Positions 6,940 through 9,401 of a stretch of DNA of 9,401 nt are shown here, one piece after another. The position numbers and the translations under genes are program-made. The notes beneath the pieces are model-generated. The model did not search any database. It saw nothing but the letters and a program-made list of their open reading frames with translations, and was not told where the DNA came from. The first letter of the stretch is position 1. Every line of letters begins with the position of its first letter. The stretch is from F-183 sp036502165. GTDB lineage: Bacteria > Acidobacteriota > Terriglobia > Bryobacterales > Bryobacteraceae. The stretch lies in NCBI GenBank assembly GCA_036502165.1, contig DASXZC010000230.1:1-9401 (forward strand), read 5' to 3'.

Positions 6940-8046
6940 TCAATCCGATTCCGACTCGAGGATCGCGCGTTTGCGATCCATTCCCCATCGATAGCCGCTG
7001 GGTCCGCCATCTTCGCGAACGACGCGATGACAGGGGATCGCGATGGCCAGGCGATTCGATGCGCACGCGTTGGCGACGGCGCGAGCGGCTTTGGGGCGTC
7101 CGATGTCTTGGGCGACTTGGCGGTACGAACGCGTCTCGCCGCGGGGGATCGTTTGCAAATATTCCCAGACGATCCGCTGAAAGGCGGTCGCTTGAATGTC
7201 GAGCGGCAGATCTAGACTGGGACGCTTGCCTTCGAGATAAGACGCGACCTCGGCGGCCCATCCGGCAAGCGGCTCGGCATCGGTGCGCTCGAGTAGAGCT
7301 TGTGGGAATTCAGATTCAAGCAAGCGCTCGGGATCGCCGCCGAATTGAATGGAACAGACGCCGCGATCGGACGCGGCGAGCAGCATCGGTCCGACGGGAG
7401 TCGAGGCGGTCGTGAAGCGAATGTGCACGCCCGCTCCGCCGCGGCGGTAGGCGCCCGGAGTCATGCCGAGTTGGCTGTCGGACTTCTCATACAGGCGGCT
7501 CGCGGAGCCGTATCCGGCATCGACCATCGAACGCGTGATCGACTGGCCGTCCTTCCGAAGGCTGTTCTTGAACGTGTTCAATCGGCAAGCGTCAGCGTAT
7601 TGGCGAGGGGTTACGCCGGTGATCGCTTTGAAGCTGCGTTGCAGGTGAAACGGGCTGAGGGCGGCTTCGCGGCTGAGTTCGGCGAGGGTGGGCGCCTGGT
7701 CGCTCGAGACGCGGGTTTCAATGAAGCGGCACAAGGCGGCGATGCGTTCCGCGTTGGGATCGGCGCCGGTGAGTGCGAGCGGATGGCAGCGCAGGCAAGC
7801 GCGCAAGCCATCGCCTTCGGCTTGCTGTGGATTGGTGTAGAACTTGACGTTGCGGCGAAGCGGACGCCGGCCGGGGCACGACGGGCGGCAGTAGACGCCG
7901 GTCGAGAGGACTCCATAGAAGAATCGGCCGTCGAAGGAACGGTCGTGATCGAGAACGGCTTGCCAATAAGAGTGTTCCATGTCCTCGATGTTAGAGGGGT
8001 TTGGAGACGGGGACACTCCGGCGCTTGCGGTCGAATTGGATTTCAT
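6940..8046 (-). CDS. ada: Ada: alkylation-response regulator and O6-methylguanine-DNA methyltransferase
   Basis: A 368-residue protein with the full Ada layout. The N-terminal zinc domain (about 23-95) has all four cysteines: Cys53 and Cys57 (GVYCRPSCPGRRP) and Cys84 and Cys87 (ACLRCHP). The first cysteine of this set in E. coli Ada (Cys38) accepts methyl groups from phosphotriesters and switches the protein into an activator. An AraC-type helix-turn-helix region covers about 101-195 (LAELSREAALSPFHLQRSFK, GVTPRQYADACR). The C-terminal methyltransferase domain (about 200-365) ends with the active-site PCHRV, Cys339, which repairs O6-methylguanine. The ATG at 8046 was chosen because it overlaps the stop of the preceding gene as ATGA, implying coupling; a later ATG at 7980 would give a 346-residue form closer to the E. 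coli length of 354. No separate promoter is evident directly upstream. Confidence 0.95.
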   Translation of the reverse strand: MKSNSTASAGVSPSPNPSNIEDMEHSYWQAVLDHDRSFDGRFFYGVLSTGVYCRPSCPGRRPLRRNVKFYTNPQQAEGDGLRACLRCHPLALTGADPNAERIAALCRFIETRVSSDQAPTLAELSREAALSPFHLQRSFKAITGVTPRQYADACRLNTFKNSLRKDGQSITRSMVDAGYGSASRLYEKSDSQLGMTPGAYRRGGAGVHIRFTTASTPVGPMLLAASDRGVCSIQFGGDPERLLESEFPQALLERTDAEPLAGWAAEVASYLEGKRPSLDLPLDIQATAFQRIVWEYLQTIPRGETRSYRQVAQDIGRPKAARAVANACASNRLAIAIPCHRVVREDGGPSGYRWGMDRKRAILESESD

Positions 8047-9038
8047 GGCTGCACGATTGTGACCAGGGCGTCCTGCCGGATGGTGACGGGGCCGAGTGAC
8101 GCGGTCCATCCGGAAGGATTCGGTTTGTACTCGACGGGCGAAGCGGCGAGGCCGAGTTCAACCTTGTTGACGGCCCAGCGGTGGCGCCGCTTGCGGAATG
8201 CGATTTGCGCTTCGTAGAATTGCTGCACTTCCATGCGGCCATCCCAATTGGGATCGTTTTTAAAGGCGATTCGGGGTGAATCTTCGAATTGCACATAGCC
8301 CCAGTGCTCGGGGAGATGCATATTGATTTTGCCTTGGGGGGACCAGACCCAGTTGTCCTCTTTATGGCCGGGAATCTTTTCGATTGCGCCGTTGACGGTT
8401 TGCGTGAGCCATTCGACTCGCGAGAAATTGACGCGCCATTGGTCGCCGGGACGGGGCTTCGAGGCGCGGTAGCCGGCATGAGCGAAGGCATCCCAGGGGA
8501 AGGCGATTTCGACGGTCCATCCATGTGATGTGTGCTTGGGATCGTTCAAATGGCCGTCGATGTGGACGGCCGTTTTGAGTCCGGGAATGTCCCAGGAATT
8601 GTCGGCGGATCCGCCATCCTTATAGGGTTTGGGCAGGAAGAGATCCCAGCTCGTGTTGAGGGTGTTGATCTCAAATTCGAAGTAATTATGGCTATCGGAA
8701 TCGGGGTCGAGGAAGACTTCGAAATCATGATCGCGGAAGATGACGGAGTCGTGAGCGGTGAGCGTGGCCCAGGGATGAGGCTCCTCGAGTTCGGCGGCGA
8801 TGTAGAAATATTTTTCATCCCAGAGCATTTTGGCGCGGGTGCGGAAGCGGGGCTTGGGCTTTGATTCGCCTTCGATGTCGACAAAGAAATCGGTCCACGG
8901 AGCGGTGCGCCAGGCGGGGTCGTTGAGGCGTCCGTCGATGACCGGGGGCTTGGTGGCGCGCGGGCACACGTAGCCTTTTGGATGCGGCGCAAGCGGGCCG
9001 ATCGCGAGGACGAGCATCGAGAGAAGTGAGGGAATCAT
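8043..9038 (-). CDS. Secreted carbohydrate-binding family 9-like protein
   Basis: A 331-residue protein with a short N-terminal hydrophobic segment (MIPSLLSMLVLAIGPLAP) that looks like a signal peptide, so export is likely. The mature part begins with the CBM9-like opening YVCPRATKPPVIDGRLNDPAW, followed by TRAKMLWDEKYFYIAAELEE, DHDFEVFLDPDSDSHNYFE, INTLNTSWDLFL, GWTVEIAFPW, GDQWRVNFSRVEW and NWVWSPQGKINMHLPEHWGY, a set typical of bacterial proteins annotated as carbohydrate-binding family 9-like. A charged tail (AFRKRRHRW) and a final domain of about 60 residues follow. No glycoside hydrolase domain is attached. The exact ligand is unknown, and CBM9 homology does not prove sugar binding. AAAGG lies two bases before the ATG. 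It is the first gene of the minus-strand run and overlaps ada by four bases. Confidence 0.9.
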   Translation of the reverse strand: MIPSLLSMLVLAIGPLAPHPKGYVCPRATKPPVIDGRLNDPAWRTAPWTDFFVDIEGESKPKPRFRTRAKMLWDEKYFYIAAELEEPHPWATLTAHDSVIFRDHDFEVFLDPDSDSHNYFEFEINTLNTSWDLFLPKPYKDGGSADNSWDIPGLKTAVHIDGHLNDPKHTSHGWTVEIAFPWDAFAHAGYRASKPRPGDQWRVNFSRVEWLTQTVNGAIEKIPGHKEDNWVWSPQGKINMHLPEHWGYVQFEDSPRIAFKNDPNWDGRMEVQQFYEAQIAFRKRRHRWAVNKVELGLAASPVEYKPNPSGWTASLGPVTIRQDALVTIVQP

Positions 9039-9075
9039 TTCCTTTTTTCAATCCTAACAGCCGCGGCTCGGAGGG

Positions 9076-9084
9076 CTATGATAG
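9076..9084. promoter_or_regulatory. Symmetric -10-like element in the divergent gap
   Basis: The 9-base palindrome CTATGATAG in the 49-base gap between the divergent genes reads as TATGAT on the plus strand and TATCAT on the minus strand, each matching TATAAT at five of six positions. It fits the TANNNTA pattern described for bidirectional bacterial promoters. Plus-strand transcription would begin near the ATG at 9088 (leaderless); minus-strand transcription near 9071, giving a leader of about 32 bases with an AAAGG site for the CBM9-like gene. No -35 boxes are clear. Confidence 0.35.
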
Positions 9085-9087
9085 GCC

Positions 9088-9401
9088 ATGCGGCGCATTC
9101 ACTCTGTTCTTTTGGTCTTATTGATCGTTTTCGTGATCAGCTTACAGGCGCAACTGAGGCCGCCGCCGCATCAGCGCGCCGAGCAGGACGATACGCCGGG
9201 GAAGCTGCCGAATGGGAAGTCGCAACAGGACGAGATCCTCAAGGCGGATCACGAGAAAGATGTCGCGGATGCGCGGGAACTGGTGCGGCTCGCGACGGAG
9301 CTCAAGGACGATGTCGAGAAGGGTGATCCTTTCGTATTTAGCATCGGGGAGCTGAAGAAGACCGATGAGATTGAGAAGCTCGTTAAGCGGATCCGAGGGA
9401 G
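9088..9401 (+). CDS. Small secreted hypothetical protein, 5' part only
   Basis: An open frame runs from ATG at 9088 to the window edge without a stop, so at least 104 residues are seen. It starts with a clear signal-peptide-like stretch (RRIHSVLLVLLIVFVISLQAQ), then a proline-rich linker (LRPPPHQ), then a strongly charged, helix-forming region (SQQDEILKADHEKDVADARE, TELKDDVEKGD, IGELKKTDEIEKLVKRI) that may form coiled coil. I recall similar short secreted proteins in Acidobacteria that end shortly after an RIRGR-like sequence, so the stop is probably just outside. No function can be assigned. No strong ribosome-binding site stands before the ATG; a -10-like TATGAT lies five bases upstream, which suggests a leaderless message. 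It is transcribed divergently from the CBM9-like gene. Confidence 0.75.
   Translation, partial: MRRIHSVLLVLLIVFVISLQAQLRPPPHQRAEQDDTPGKLPNGKSQQDEILKADHEKDVADARELVRLATELKDDVEKGDPFVFSIGELKKTDEIEKLVKRIRG

Noticed and set aside
8205..8212. AAGCGCAA on the minus strand, resembling part of the E. coli Ada box, about 160 bases before ada
   Set aside because: It lies within codons of the CBM9-like gene, matches only part of the site, and has no promoter at a suitable position; chance is more likely.
7300..8217. 305-codon open frame on the plus strand opposite ada
   Set aside because: It lies antisense to a well-supported ada gene, has low-complexity Ala/Arg/Gly-rich composition and no recognisable domain; it reflects GC-rich codon bias.
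1..9401. Defence island, mobile element, CRISPR or prophage
   Set aside because: No transposase, integrase, nuclease, toxin-antitoxin pair, repeat array or terminal repeats were found; gene content looks chromosomal.

Overview
The window looks like chromosomal DNA from an acidobacterium, most likely of the Solibacter/Bryobacter type. This is inferred, not proven: base composition is fairly GC-rich, a PadR regulator sits directly in front of a stand-alone FtsX/MacB-type permease (the ADOP arrangement, very common in Acidobacteria), and a secreted CBM9-like protein and several acidobacterial-looking small proteins are present. I see no insertion sequences, tRNA or rRNA genes, CRISPR arrays or phage genes. 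Genes are packed tightly and no gap exceeds 75 bases, so no stretch over 300 bases lacks a gene.

Plus-strand left part (1-2609): the 3' end of a DinB-like gene, a DGPF/YCII-like small protein, an ECF sigma factor of the ECF42 type with its long C-terminal extension, and a DoxX-family membrane protein. The first three are separated by 14 and 1 bases and are probably one transcript. DGPF plus ECF42 is a known pairing that lacks an anti-sigma factor. DinB and DoxX are likely co-members or targets.

Plus-strand middle part (2682-5938): an uncharacterised small four-helix membrane protein with its own possible extended -10 promoter, then a PadR-type repressor and the ADOP permease, whose stop and start codons overlap. 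The PadR promoter is close to consensus (TTGACA-N17-TATATA), places transcription start on or next to the ATG, and carries a perfect 8-bp inverted repeat that would suit autorepression.

Minus-strand right part (9038 down to 5946): a secreted CBM9-like protein, a full-length Ada protein (alkylation-response regulator and O6-methylguanine-DNA methyltransferase) joined to it by an ATGA overlap, and an aldo/keto reductase 13 bases further on. This is a probable three-gene operon that converges on the permease gene with only 7 bases between stop codons. On the other side, a small secreted hypothetical protein begins at 9088 on the plus strand and runs off the window. The 49-base divergent gap contains a symmetric -10-like element that could serve both directions.

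Overall the genes are largely recognisable and ordinary. The points most worth a second look are the putative PadR operator and leaderless start, the ECF42 neighbourhood, the Ada/CBM9 coupling, the symmetric promoter, and the unusual active-site variant in the aldo/keto reductase.
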